Assembly: GCA_963575745.1 (NCBI GenBank)
Contig: CAUYUJ010021178.1
Span: 73,156-137,155, forward strand
Length of the DNA stretch: 64,000 bases
Direction: 5' to 3'
Source: Prorocentrum cordatum
Lineage: Eukaryota > Sar > Dinophyceae > Prorocentrales > Prorocentraceae
Shown: in pieces, positions 44,903 through 56,395 of the stretch
Position numbering within the stretch: position 1 is the stretch's first letter
Layout: every line of letters starts with the position of its first letter
Position numbers and translations under genes: made by a program
The notes under the pieces: generated by a model
What the model was told of the DNA's origin: nothing
Seen by the model: the letters and a program-made list of their open reading frames with translations, nothing else
The model's database searches: none

Positions 44903-45483
44903 GTAGTGGCCTTCGGCCAGTGCCGCCGATCCGGGGCGCTCCGACTGATGTGATCCTTCTTCGCCCTCGTCCCTCCTCTCTTTTTCCCTCCCCTCCTCTC
45001 ACTCAGCATTTATCCAGTGGCCGTCGGCCTATCCCGCCACCGTGCGTGGGTGGTGGGTCAGAGGCCTCATGGATGCTGGTTGGGATCTCGTGGTTGGCTG
45101 GGACTGCTGGGGGCCTCTTGGGCGCCTCTTGGGGCTTCTTGGGGGCCTCTTGGGCCTCTTGAGGCCACTAGAGGGCCTCTTGGGGGTCTCTTGGGAGCCT
45201 CTTGGGGCTTCGTGGGGGCCTCTTCTGCGCCCCTTGGGGCCTCTTGGAGGCCTCCTCGGAGCCTCTTGGTGCGGGAGGGGTTGCACTCGAGTTCGGGACC
45301 CCCTCGGAGGCCACGATCCTTGTGAGGGGTGTCAAAAAACGCATCCGCCGGAAACTCGCACCCCTTCCCCCCCCCCACCCCCCCTTCCCCGGCAGAGCCA
45401 CCCCGGCAACCCCCCCAGAGGCTGAGGCTCAGCCTCGAGGCTGTAGCTGAGACTCCTTGAAACTCACACGCCGGATCGGCGGA
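44903..45483. mobile_element. 581-bp insertion splitting the dispersed repeat
   Basis: Present here but absent from the copy at 32049. CCGCCGATCCGG near its left end (44923-44934) and its complement CCGGATCGGCGG at its right end (45471-45482) are inverted. It carries a GGGGCCTCTTGG minisatellite and no recognised gene. Confidence 0.65.
45085..45280. repeat. GGGGCCTCTTGG minisatellite
   Basis: Units of about 12-18 bases (GGGGGCCTCTTGGG, GGGGCTTCTTGG and so on) repeated about a dozen times. One frame reads LLGASWGPL repeats, an artefact. Confidence 0.8.
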
Positions 45484-45610
45484 TTTCCCCAGATTTCTTG
45501 GCGCCTCTTTTTGTTTCATTACGTCCCTGGCCGCCCCGCTGGGCCGCGCACATGCCGCCGGTCATGATTTGCACCCCCCCCTCTTGGACACCCCCCTCTT
45601 GGCCGCTCCC
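45484..45610 (+). repeat. ~180-bp dispersed repeat, right half
   Basis: TTTCCCCAGATTTCTTGGCG to CTTGGCCGCTCCCGA matches 32101-32230. Confidence 0.8.
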
Positions 45611-45647
45611 GACGGGCTGGGCCGGGCCGGGCCGGGTCGGGTCGGAG

Positions 45648-45696
45648 ATGGAGGAGGAGGAGGAGGAGGAGGAGGATGAGGAGGAGGAGGAGGAGG
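45648..45696. repeat. (GGA)n microsatellite
   Basis: About 16 GGA units with one GAT interruption. Confidence 0.95.
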
Positions 45697-45724
45697 CGAC
45701 CCCGCCCAGGACCGCGCGGTGTCG

Positions 45725-45772
45725 GCATCGGGTGTCTGTCGCCGATCTGTCGGCGGCGTATCGCCGATTCCA
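45725..45772 (+). repeat. CGCCGAT dispersed segment
   Basis: GCATCGGGTGTCTGTCGCCG, then ATCTGTCGGCGGCGTATCGC, matches the segment at about 19075-19130. Confidence 0.7.
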
Positions 45773-47225
45773 GGTGGGTGTTCCCCCCCCTCTTGAGCCA
45801 GTCCTTCCCCCTATCCTTGCCTCTTCGGGGGCGGAGCGAGGCCGAAATAGGGGAGCGCCTGCGCTGGGCCGTGCAGGGGGCCGAGAGGGAGGCCTGCATC
45901 GCGCGGCAGTAGGGGCTCGTGAGCCCAGGGCGCCCCTCGTCGCCGGTGCAGTCACCAGGGGGGTCGTTTGGGGGGTCGGTCCTCCATCTCTTTTCCTCTC
46001 TTCCCCCCCTCCTCGTCTCGACTGTGTGGAGGCGTGTGGCCCGCGCGGCCACGCGGCCCGCGGCGCGCGTGGAGCCTTGGGGGGGTGCTGCAGCCGCGTC
46101 GCGTGTCTTGGTCGGTGCGGTGCGGTCTGCGTCGCGGTGCGGCCTGCGTCGCGTTTCGCGGTGCGGTGCGGTCTGCGTCTGCCTCTGTCCCGGGCGACGG
46201 CACGCCGGGGGCCGCCCAGGTTCCTGCTCCACGCGATGGAGGTTTCACAGCTGTGCGACCAGGCGCCTGCTGTGGGCTGCAGCGAACATGTGGATTTCGT
46301 GGACGATGCCTGGTGCTAGCATGTGCACTCGTGTACTCCTGCATGCATCTATGTGGAATTAAAAAGAGACGTGCAGGACCCGCACACGTACGCGAAGGTG
46401 CGCAGACGTCCTTATGTGCATGCACGTGTCAAGTTATGCGAGCGCACGCAGATGTGGGCATACCAGGCAAGCACCCAATCCGAGGCACCGCGCATAGAGA
46501 CAAGGAGCTCTTTAGGGGTGATGTCCAACGTGCAATGACACGCTCTCTGCAATGTAATATTTGGCCACATGCTAGAACACTACTCAAGAGGCTTACTCCA
46601 TCCCGCCGACCCCAAGAAGATATGCGCGGCTTACGATGCCGTGTATATCGTTTGCCAGTTCCCGTCGTGCTGCTGCGTTTTGTTGTTGCTGATTCGTCTG
46701 GCTTGCACCAGCTCAGCTGCCAACCTTATCTGCCATTGTCTTTGCAATACTTTGTTGCAAACGTGGGTCTCTGTTCGGGGTGCCTCTTCTTTGTTCTCCC
46801 CCCCGACACCCGTGGGATGTGGTTGGGAACGGATGGGAAGTTAGGCTGGGGTGAAGGAGTTGAGGCACGTACCTGTGCATGTACATGCTTGCTTTCGGCT
46901 TCATGTGCCTACGCTCTTTTTGCTCTTGGCCCACTTCACCAGGTTTCTTGGCATGCAGCCTGCAATCGAGTGTTGCACTGCTCGGCGCGCGCAGTGCGTG
47001 CGAGGTGCGCCATTGCACAGCCGTCACCGGGTGGAGAGCTACGGTGAACGAGTACAGACCTGCGGCCCCGACCCCAAGCAGTTCATGTTCTCGGGAGTAG
47101 CCTGAATGTGTTCCGTGGGAGGTAAAGTCCAACTCCAACTCACTGGTCGCGCCCAATAGGCGGCCGTTTCATGTTCGGCCAGCCGAGGCCGCAACCTAAG
47201 GCGCAAACAACAGGCGGCCGTTTTT
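45773..47225. other. Unassigned stretch, mixed composition
   Basis: About 1.45 kb with no recognised gene. Near 46120-46190 GGTGCGGTCTGCGTC words repeat. From about 46310 the sequence is less GC-rich and looks unique; short frames there have no domain. AGGCGGCCGTTT occurs twice near 47158-47225. Confidence 0.45.
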
Positions 47226-47227
47226 CC

Positions 47228-48540
47228 GAAGCCTCCTTGGTTGGGTAATCGTTTTGAATAGAGCACTGCTCGCGCGTCCTTCCTTCCTTCCTCCCGCCTC
47301 CTCTCTCCTCCTGCCCTACGCTGTGCCCCATTTGGCAGCCAGTTGCCGGTTCGTCCGAGGCTGGTCTGCCGGGGGGCGCGCGCGCGCGGGTACCGGGCCA
47401 TTTTGCCCTGCAGCGGCGAAGCCGCGCAGCGCTGAACACAATAGCAATAGTTTTGTGTTCTTGTGTATTGTCTCTCTTATCTGTCTGCTCTTGCATTATG
47501 TATAGCAGGTATACGAGTGCCAGTGGTGTTGAGGACGGCGGATTGCCATTCTCATCGTTCGACGACGACCTCCTGCCCTCTCTTCGCCGTTGATGGGGGG
47601 CCCTCCTGCCTTGTGCGTACCTCTTGTGCGTGCATCTTGCCTGCGGTACCGCGGGGTGTGCTGCGATCTGCGAAACTGTCGCCACTTTCGAGGGCTGCTG
47701 GTGGGTCCAGCGGAGTGAGGCACCGAGCGGATCTGAGCGGTAGTTACGCCAATCTTGGGGGGCTGCGACCTTCGACGCTGTCGCCACTTTCGAGGGCTGC
47801 TGGCGGGTCCAGCGGAGTGAAGCGCCGCGCAGATCTGAGCGGTAACTCGCCGTCCCTGGGGGGCTGCGATCGGCGAAGTTGTCGACACTTTCGAGGGCTG
47901 CTGGTGGGTCCACGGAGTGTGGCACCGCGCGGATCTGAGCGGTAGCTCGCCGTCCTTGGGGGGCTGCGAGCGGCGAACTTGTCGACATTTTCGAGGGGTG
48001 CTGGTGGGTCCAGCGGAGTGAGGCACCGCGCGGGTCTGAGCGGTAGCTCGCCGCCCCTGGGGGGCTGCGACCCGCGAAACTGTTGCCGCTTTCGAGGGCT
48101 GCTGGTGGGTCCACCACAATGAGGCACCGCGCGGATCTGAGCGGTAGCTCGCCGTTCATGGGGAGCTGTGATCGGCGAAACTGTCGACACTTCCAAGGGC
48201 TGCTGGGGGGGCAGCATAGCGATCTGCGAAACTGTCACCACTTTCGAGGGCAGCTGGTGGGTCCAGCGGAGTGCGGCACCGCGCAGATTTGAACGGTAGT
48301 TCGCCGTCCTTGGGGGGTTGCGATTTGCGAAACCGTCGCCACTTTCGAGGGCAGCTGGTGGGTCCAGCGGAGTGAGGCACCGCGCAAATCTGAGCGGTAC
48401 CTCGCCGTGCTTGGGGGTCTGCGATTTGCGAAATTGTCGCTACATTTCAAGGTTGCTGGCGGGTCCATCGGAGTAAGGCACCACGCAGATTTGAGCGAGA
48501 CCTCGCAATCCTGGGGGGCTGCGAGCCTCACGAATGCCGC
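47228..48540 (+). repeat. Modular satellite element C: head, CT tract, ~101-bp array
   Basis: The head is GTTGGGTAATCGTTTTGAAT then AGAGCACTGC at about 47238-47268, followed by a TTCC tract. An array from about 47650 follows, in which TTTCGAGGGCTGCTGG recurs at steps of 102, 101, 100, 101, 100, 52, 101 and 102 bases. About 380 bases of other sequence (47300-47640) lie between the tract and the array, unlike elements D and E. Confidence 0.8.
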
Positions 48541-49460
48541 TCGCAGAAATATATGCCCCCATGTCACGTCATCGCCTCCGTCTAACGTCTCCCAAGCTAC
48601 TCATGCCCCGCATTGCGCAGGGGCTTGGTACGTCACCAGGGTATTTTTTTAGCCAGCCAGCTGGAGGTAATGTACATTCTGTATTGTTTGTTTGACAGGG
48701 ATGGTTGGCCTGCGCGCATCATGCAATGTTATAGCACCCCCGCCATCCCTGCCACAAGTCAATGCAGAGTGGTCGCGGGGCGCCCGCGCACGCTCCAGAT
48801 TTGGAAGGTAATGGGTATTCAATATTGTTTTTTGACGGACGGTTGGCTTGGGCGCATCTCGCGCGCAATAGATGTCAAAAACCATTGGAGGTCGTGGATG
48901 AGGCGCCCGCGCGTGCTCCAGAGTTGGAGGCGCTGTGCATTCTGTTTTTTTGACAAGGATGGTTGGCTTGCGCGCATCAAACAATACAGTCGCGGCCCTG
49001 AAGAAGGAAGCCTTTTCGTTGGGGAGGGGTTCGGTGTTCCTTGATTGTTCTGCAGCTTGCCTTTTGTTTTCCTGAGGTTTTCCATGGGAAATTGAAGCTC
49101 AACTTATCGGAGGAAGGGGCCCCGTTCCTTATTTAGGGTTCCTTAGGTCAACGCCCCGACTGTATGCCAGCACCCCGCCATCCTTGCCAAAAACCAATAC
49201 AGACTGGTCGCGGGGCGCCCGCAGAGTGGTTTCGGGGCCCCCGCGCATGCTCCGGATTTGGAGGGGCAGTGCATTTTGCATGGTTTTTTGACAGTGGCGG
49301 TCAGCTTGCGCGCAACTTGTGCGCAACCAGCAGCATGCCGGCCCCCCCGCCGTCCTTGTCAAAGCCACTTCAGAGTGGTCGCGGGGCGCCCGCGCATGCT
49401 CGAGATTTGGAGGCAGAGTGCATTCTGCATTGTTTCTGGACATGGATGGTGCGGGGGGGC
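48541..49460 (+). repeat. Short tandem array (~120-155-bp units) interrupted by MITE copy C
   Basis: GATGGTTGGC.TGCGCGCATC recurs near 48700, 48840 (diverged) and 48960. GTGGTCGCGGGGCGCCCGCG recurs near 48770, 49204 and 49375, and GCATTCTG.ATTGTTT near 49420. Units alternate CACCCCCGCCATCC and CTCCAGATTTGGA blocks. The MITE lies between two halves of a unit. Confidence 0.75.
48985..49164 (+). mobile_element. 180-bp Tc1/mariner-like MITE, copy C, nested in the tandem array
   Basis: TACAGTCGCGGC at the left, GCCCCGACTGTA at the right, 180 bases, interior alignable to copies A and B. Its host sequence resumes directly after TA, so the insertion is younger than the array. Confidence 0.9.
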
Positions 49461-49819
49461 TTGGCATGTCCCGGGTTGGCCAGTCGGGTGGGGGAGGGGG
49501 TGTTTGTTCAAAAGGAACAGTGACAAACCCCTGCCCCGAGCAGAGGAAGAAGGGGGAGAGAAGACAAAACTCGTGAAAGCACCTACGCCCTAAAGGGCTG
49601 GCGGGATTGTCGCGCTGCGGGGCCCGGAGCCCGCCAATGCGGGCAACGACCGTCCCCGAGGGGAACGGAGCAGAGCCTTCGGGGGGCAGGCCGGCTCCCA
49701 TCTAAAGTGCGTTGTGACCGTCTTGGAGGCGGAAGGGCAGGTGCAGGAGGGGGAGGGCGAGGCAGAGGGGCAGGAGGGCGAGGAAGAGGATGAGGAGGAG
49801 AGGATGAAAAGGGGGATGG
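49461..49819. other. Unassigned purine-rich stretch
   Basis: No gene is recognised. Confidence 0.4.
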
Positions 49820-49822
49820 TGC

Positions 49823-49878
<56 letters not shown>

Positions 49879-49881
49879 GTA

Positions 49882-49948
<67 letters not shown>

Positions 49949-50287
49949 GATGATACTGCTGATGATGATGACAATGATGATGATGATGCTGATGATTCTG
50001 ATGATGGCGGTGGTGGTGATGATGATTCTGGTGGGTCTGATGCTACTGCTGATGATGATCAGGATGATGATGACGATGATGATTACGATGGCGATTGTTG
50101 ATGATGATGCTGAACATGATGATGACGATGATGATGATGATGACGACGATGATGATGATGATGATGATGCTGATCACAATGATGATGAGGATGATGATGA
50201 CTACGGTGATGATGACGATGTTGATGTTGATAATGATGATGCTGATGATGATGATGATGATGACGATGATGATGTTGATGATACTGC

Positions 50288-50325
<38 letters not shown>

Positions 50326-50345
50326 CTGATGATGATGAGGGAACA
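49820..50345. repeat. (GAT)n array
   Basis: Nearly pure at 49823-49945, then degenerate with GCT and GAC variants. Confidence 0.95.
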
Positions 50346-50600
50346 ACATAACAGGACGGACTAGGAGGATCAGGAGGAGACGGTTCTTGGGGTCCTCTTG
50401 TGGGCCCTCTCTTTGAGCCCTCTTGGTGGGTCCGAAGGCCCCTCTTGATGTTGTCCAGGGCCATCTAGGGAACAACTTTAAAGCCTCGTATATAGGCCAA
50501 TCTTAATGCTCTGCTGGCATGCCCAATGCAAACTATGCTGGGGTCGTGGTGGGCTCATCTCGGACTCCCGTCAATCTGGATCATCTTTGGCGATCTTGTG
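50346..50600. other. Spacer between GAT arrays
   Basis: Unique-looking sequence with no recognised gene. Confidence 0.4.
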
Positions 50601-51167
50601 ATGAGTGTGTAATCACGATGATGATGTTATTGATGAGTATGATGATCATGATGATGTTAATGATGCTGGTGGGGACGATGATGATTGTCATGCTGATGCT
50701 GATGATGATGATGATGATGGTGACAGTGATGGTGATGGCAGCGGTGATGGTGATGGTGATGATGATGCTGATGATGGTGGTGATGGTGTGATCATGATTG
50801 TGAAGGTGATGATGCCGACTATGATGATGTTCATGATGATGATCATGTGAACGACGATGGTGTTGTTGACGCTGATGATGCTGTGATGTGATGACGCTGA
50901 TGACGATGATGCTTATGATGATGCTGATGATGGTGGTGATGGTGATGGAGATAATGATGGTGATGGTGATGACCATGCTGATGCCGATGATGACGACGAT
51001 GTTGATGCTGGTGATGATGATGATGATGCTTATGATTGTGATGATGCTGATAATGTTGATGATGATGCTGATGATGATGACGACGATGACATTGAGGAGG
51101 AGGAGGAGCAGGAGGCGGAGGACGAGGAAGCTGAGAGTGATGATGCTGATGATGACGATGCTGATGC

Positions 51168-51241
<74 letters not shown>

Positions 51242-51575
51242 CTGATGATGATGATGTTGTTGATGATGATGATGATGATGAAGATGATGATGATGCTGCT
51301 GATGATGATGCGGATGATGCTGATGATGACGATGATGATACGTTTTCTGTGGCGATGATGATTATGCTGATTGTGATGATGATGCTGATGATGATGCTGA
51401 TGGTGACGATGATGCTGATGCTGAGGACGATTTTGATAACGGTGTTGATACCGATGCTGATGCCGATGATGTTGATGATGGGTGTGCTGTCATACGGAGG
51501 AGGATGCATTACGAGGAGGAGGGGGAAGGATGATGCGGAGGATAACCAGGCGGATGACGTGGGTGAGGGGGACGA
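50601..51575. repeat. (GAT)n array, degenerate
   Basis: GAT repeats with GGT, GCT and CAT variants, a GAG block at 51093-51130, and a nearly pure run at about 51168-51230. Confidence 0.95.
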
Positions 51576-52017
51576 TGATGGGATGAGGATGGCCCTGTCG
51601 TTAGCCAGCCTGCGTTCTGGAATGGCCGCAGGTGCTCGAGCTACTCATGGAGCAGCCGATGGTGATCAGGCTGCGTGCCCCCATCAAGGTGCCACACCCC
51701 GCTGGGGAGTAGTGGCCTCTTTTCTCAGCGGAGCCACGGGGTCAGCATGCCTGCGCTGTCAAGGAGGGCCGTACGAGGAGGAGACTTGGGACGGGAGTGT
51801 GTTTTGCGCATCGCTGATGCATCTTCGGTTTACTCTGGTCCTCCCCCTCCTCCTCTATTCCTTTCCTGGGCTCGACCTAAACGGTGTTTTGCGTTTTCGT
51901 TTTCTTTTCGTTTTCCCTCGTTTTGCCTTCGTCCCGCCTTTGCTGCAATATGACACCAAAGCGAGAACGGTCTTCCAAGTCGCAAAGGAACACTGTTGAG
52001 GTCGAGCTCTGCTCCTC
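51576..52017. other. Unassigned stretch
   Basis: No gene is recognised. A TTTTCGTTTTC-rich part lies near 51890-51930. Confidence 0.4.
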
Positions 52018-52075
52018 TCTCCTCCTCCTCCTCCTCCTCCTCCTCCTCCTCCTCCTCCTCCTCCTCCTCCTGCTC
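52018..52075. repeat. (TCC)n microsatellite
   Basis: About 18 pure TCC units. Confidence 0.95.
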
Positions 52076-52410
52076 TTCCTTCAAGGCGAGACGGGTGGAG
52101 ACTAGAAAGCGCGCGTCGGCCCTCGCTGCAGTGGTGTCAGGTCCGCGAGGCGAGCCGCAAGGGGCAGGGCACACGCGCGCCCGAGTCTTCTTCCTCTGAA
52201 CGCACACGGCGGGGACAGCGGCGGCTGCTGCGCCGGGGTTCCAGCGGCGGCGGGGCGCAGTGCGGGTACCAGAACGGGTCCAGCAGGTCAAGTGTGCGAT
52301 GCAGTTCTGAACGCACACGGTTGCCCCCGGCTGCGCCGCAGACGGGGCCAGAAACGTTGCCGACAGCACGCGTTGCCGACAGCACGCGTTGTCCCCGACA
52401 ACCGTTCATG
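52076..52410. other. Unassigned stretch with short direct repeats
   Basis: TCTGAACGCACACGG occurs at about 52195 and 52306. GTTGCCGACAGCACGCGTTG begins twice near 52356-52392. No gene. Confidence 0.45.
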
Positions 52411-52912
52411 CGAATGAGGATGAGCTGATGCTGGTGCTGGTGATGGGTTATGGTGATGGTGATGCGGATGTTGTTGATGATGCGGGTAATGCTGCTGATG
52501 ATGGTGATGCGGATGGTGGTGATATTGAAAATGATGAGTCTGGTTGCAATTTCAGTCCCGATGCCTATGTCCATGCGGCTGACGGGGATGATGCGGACGC
52601 TGTCGTTGATGAAGATGATTATGATGCTGGGGTTTATACAGTTGATCGTTATGCTGATGATGATGCTGGTGATGACAGCGCTGTGCCAGTTCTGCTGCTA
52701 ATGGTGTCTGCAAAGTTTGTGATGCTGGCGCTGAGAGAGCAGGGGAACACTTTGGTAAACTTTTGGCTTTCTCTCGGTAGCGAGGATGAAGATAATGTGA
52801 CATTAGGATTGTGATAACGATGATGCTTACGATGGTGATTACGATGAGGATGGCAACAACGACCACGATGATGACAATGATGCTGATGACGTGAGTGGGG
52901 ATGGTGATGATA
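52411..52912. repeat. Highly degenerate GAT/GGT array
   Basis: GAT-type codon-sized words recur but are interspersed with unrelated sequence, so it looks like an old, decayed array. Confidence 0.7.
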
Positions 52913-52914
52913 GT

Positions 52915-54075
52915 GGAGGCCCCTCCACAACATGAATCAATCGGTGGAGGCCCCTCCACACAAGGAATCAATGTGTGGAGCCCTCCTTTATAAGGAATCA
53001 GTATGTGGAGGCCTCTCCACCACTCCCTCCCCTCCGTCCTCACTTCTCTTCCAGCCTCGGCATTGCATTGCATTGCGCTGCAAACGCATGGTATTGCATC
53101 GCGTTGCAATCGCATCGTATTGTTACTGCGTTCCTATTCGGGCCGGAGGAAGGGCCTGCGCCCGTTTCCTTCTCCCTCCCCTCGCCCCCTCCCTCCCCTC
53201 TGCGCCTCCCCCCACCCTCCCGCCTCACATCCTCCTTCCCCCTCCCTCTTATCTCCCACCTTTGCTAAACACAGGAGGGTGCCTCCCTCTGCCACAGAAG
53301 GAATCCATGTGAGGAGGCCACTCCACACACGGAATCAACATGTGGAGGCTTCTCGACATAAGGAATCAACATGTGGAGGCCCATCTACACAAGGATTTAA
53401 TTTGCGGAGGCCCCTCCACAACAATAACCAACATGTGGAGGCCCCTCCACACAAGGAGTCAATGTGCGGAACCCTCCCTTATAAGGAATCAGTATGTGGA
53501 GGCCTCTGCACCACTCTCCCCCCCTCCGTCCTCACTCCTCCTCCATCCTCGGCATTGCATTGCAGTGCAATGCGAACGCATGGTATTACATTGCGTTGCA
53601 ATCGCATCGTATTGTTCCTGCGTTCCTGCTGGGGCCAGGGGAGGGGCCTCCGCCCGTTTCCTCCTCCCTCCCTTCGCCCCCTCCCTCCCAAATTTTCTCC
53701 GCCTCCCCCCATCGTCCCGCCTCACATCCTATTTCGCTCCTCCCACCCCCCTCCCTTGCTAGGCACGGGAGAGCCACAGAGGGAATCCATGTGAGGAGGC
53801 CAATCCACACAAGGAATCAATGTGTGGAGGCTTCTCGACATAAGGAATCAACATGTGGAGGCCCAACTACGCAAGGATTTAATTTGCGGAGGCCCCTCCA
53901 CAACACTAATCAATATGTGGAGGCCCCTCCAAACAAGGACTCAATGTGTGGAGCCTCCCCTTATAAGGAATCAATATGTGGACGCCTCTGCACCACTCTC
54001 CCCCCCTCCGTCCTCGCTCCTCCTCCATCCTCGGCATTGCATTGCATTGCGCTGCAAACGCACGGTATTCCCGTC
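52915..54075. repeat. Higher-order repeat, ~485-bp unit with ~30-bp sub-units
   Basis: TTATAAGGAATCAGTATGTG recurs at 52988 and 53479, with a close variant at 53961 (steps of 491 and 482). Each unit has (1) ~30-base sub-repeats built on the palindrome TGGAGGCCCCTCCA plus CACAAGGAATCAA, (2) a GCATTGCATTGC / GTATTGCATCGCGTTGC block and (3) a CT-rich stretch. The third unit is truncated. No gene. Confidence 0.85.
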
Positions 54076-54427
54076 TGTCGCCAAGGAGGCGGCACCGTCG
54101 CGCGGGACATTGCACCAAGTCGCAACCCAATGAAGTTGCAATCTGCATTACAGTAATGGAAGGAACAGAGATGATAAATTACTGTAGTGATAATGAGGGA
54201 AGGGAAAAGGAGGGAAGGAAGGAGGGGGGAGAAAGAAAAAACGAGGAAGACATGGGAGAAGCATAGACACAATGAGGAAGGATAACGTGCCTAATACAGC
54301 TGCAACGAAAAACCAATCGCAAAACACAGAAACAACCAAACACAGCAAGTGACATCATAACACAATATCAACAAATCAAAGGAACCAATTGTTTCAATCC
54401 AACATACAAATAACAACAATCATCACC
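54076..54427. other. Transition into an AT-rich island
   Basis: Composition changes sharply near 54130 from GC-rich to A-rich. No gene. Confidence 0.5.
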
Positions 54428-54618
54428 AAGGTTTCGGTTTCGGAAGGAAATGGTTCTAAGGGAAAGAAGGGCGGAGGAACATCAGAAAACACATGAACAA
54501 ACATGGGAAACAGCACATCCGTAACACATAGGGAAACCATGGTTTTTCAATAAGCAATCTGTAAAAACCAATCAAAGCCAAACTGTCGGCTGGAATTTCC
54601 GGATTTGTACAACAAAAT

Positions 54619-54655
<37 letters not shown>
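54428..54655 (-). mobile_element. Poly-T-linked retroposon-like repeat, copy 1
   Basis: GGTTTCGGTTTCGGAAGGAA, TGGTTCTAAGGGAAAGAAG, then an A-rich part with ATCCGTAACA. It is followed by a T run (about 54620-54655) that belongs to the next copy. On the minus strand the family would end in poly-A. Confidence 0.6.
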
Positions 54656-54832
54656 CTGTCGTTTCGGATTTTCGGTTTCGGAAGAAAAGGTTCTAAGGGA
54701 AAAAAAGGCGGAGCAACATCAGAAACATCAGAAACAAAACAAACAAAAAGCAACACAAATCAGTACAACAAAAAAAAGAAACCATTAGTTGTTCAAAACA
54801 AAAATCCATAACAACAACCAAACACAATCAAT

Positions 54833-54833
<1 letters not shown>
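54656..54833 (-). mobile_element. Poly-T-linked retroposon-like repeat, copy 2
   Basis: The T run before it joins TTTCGGTTTCGGAAGAAAAG, then GGTTCTAAGGGAAAAAAAGG and AACATCAGAAACATCAGAAA. Confidence 0.65.
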
Positions 54834-54922
<89 letters not shown>

Positions 54923-54927
54923 CTCTC

Positions 54928-54960
<33 letters not shown>
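54834..54960. repeat. Poly-T run (~90) followed by (TA)n
   Basis: About 89 T, then CTCTCCTC and about 15 TA units. Confidence 0.95.
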
Positions 54961-54963
<3 letters not shown>

Positions 54964-55001
54964 ATATGGTTTCTTTATGTTGTGCGGGTTTTGGGTTTTT
55001 T

Positions 55002-55002
<1 letters not shown>

Positions 55003-55037
<35 letters not shown>

Positions 55038-55220
55038 CTTTTCGGTTTCGGAAGGAACTGGTTCTAAGGGAAAGAAAGGCGTAGGGAAATTAGAAAAAAC
55101 GAAGAACCACACCAAAGACAGAAAATCAGTAAAACATACAATAAACCATTGGATGTTCAAGAAAAAATCCGTAACAACCAATCAAAATCAAGGTTTCGGT
55201 TTCATTTTTTATTAACAAAA
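55003..55220 (-). mobile_element. Poly-T-linked retroposon-like repeat, copy 3
   Basis: About 35 T, then CTTTTCGGTTTCGGAAGGAA, CTGGTTCTAAGGGAAAGAAA and later ATCCGTAACAACCAATCAAA. Best-preserved copy. No coding region. Confidence 0.65.
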
Positions 55221-55261
55221 CAAATCCAATGGTTTTTTTTTGATTAGTTTTACGTTTTTTT

Positions 55262-56395
55262 ATTCCCAACCCTCCTGCGTTGGGTACTCGTTTTGAATAG
55301 AGCACTGCGGTCTCCACCTTCCTTCCTTCCCGCCTCCTCCTCCTCTCTTCCCTCTTCCTCTCCTCTCTTGCTTCCCTTCTCCGCCTCTCTTCGCTCCTCC
55401 TCTTCTCTCTTGCATCCCTTCTCCTCTCTTCGCTCCTCCTCTCTTGCTTCCCTTCTCCTCCTCTCTTCGCTCCTCCTCTTCTCTCTTGCCTTTTACGTCA
55501 TCCCTTTGGGGCTGCGATCTGTGAAACTGTCGCCACTTTCGAGGGCTGCTGGTGGGTCCAGCGGAGTGAGGCACCACGCAGATTCAGATTAGACCTCGCC
55601 ATCCCTGGGGGGCTGCGATCTGCGAAACTGTCACCACTTTCGAGGGCTGCTGGTGGGTCCAGCGGAGTGAGGCACCACGCAGATTCAGATTAGACCTCGC
55701 CATCCCTGGGGGGCTGCGATCTGCGAAACTGTCGTCACTTTCGAGGGCTGCTGGTGGGTCCAGCGGAGTGAGGCACCACGCAGATTTAGATTAGACCTCG
55801 CCGTCCTGGGGGGCTGCGATCTGCGAAGCTGTCGTCACTTTCGAGGGCTGCTGGTGGGTCCAGCGGAGTGAGGCACCACGCAGATTCAGATTCGACCTCG
55901 CCATCCCTGGGGGGCTGCGATCTGCGACACTGACGCCACATTCGAGGGCTGCTGGTGGGTCCAGCGGAGTGAGGCACCACGCAGATTCAGATTAGACCTC
56001 GCCATCCTTGGGGGGCTGCGATCTGCGAAACTGTCGCCACATTCGAGGGCTGAGGGTGGGTCCAGCGGAGTGAGGCACCACGCAGATTCAGATTAGACCT
56101 CGCCATCCCTGGGGGGCTGCGATCTGCGACACTGACGCCACATTCGAGGGCTGCTGGTTGCGAAACTGTCGCCACATTCGAGGGCTGCTGGTGGGTCCAG
56201 CGGGGTGAGGCACCACGCAGATTCATATTAGACCTCGCCATCCCTGGGGGGCTGCGATCTGCGACACTGACGCCACATTCGAGGGCTGCTGGTTGCGAAA
56301 CTGTCGCCACATTCGAGGGCTGCTGGTGGGTCCAGCGGGGTGAGGCACCACGCAGATTCAGATTAGACCTCGCCATCCCTGGGGGGCTGCGATCT
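55262..56395 (+). repeat. Modular satellite element D: head, CT tract, ~101-bp array
   Basis: Head TTCCCAACCCTCCTGCGTTG then GGTACTCGTTTTGAATAGAG, a TTCC/CTC tract to about 55495, then units in which TTCGAGGGCTG recurs at steps of 101, 101, 100, 101, 101, 101, 34, 101 and 34. The 34-base steps are the same internal truncation (GCTGGTTGCGAAACTGTCGC) used twice. The last unit breaks at GCTGCGATCTG, directly before the helicase sequence. Confidence 0.85.
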
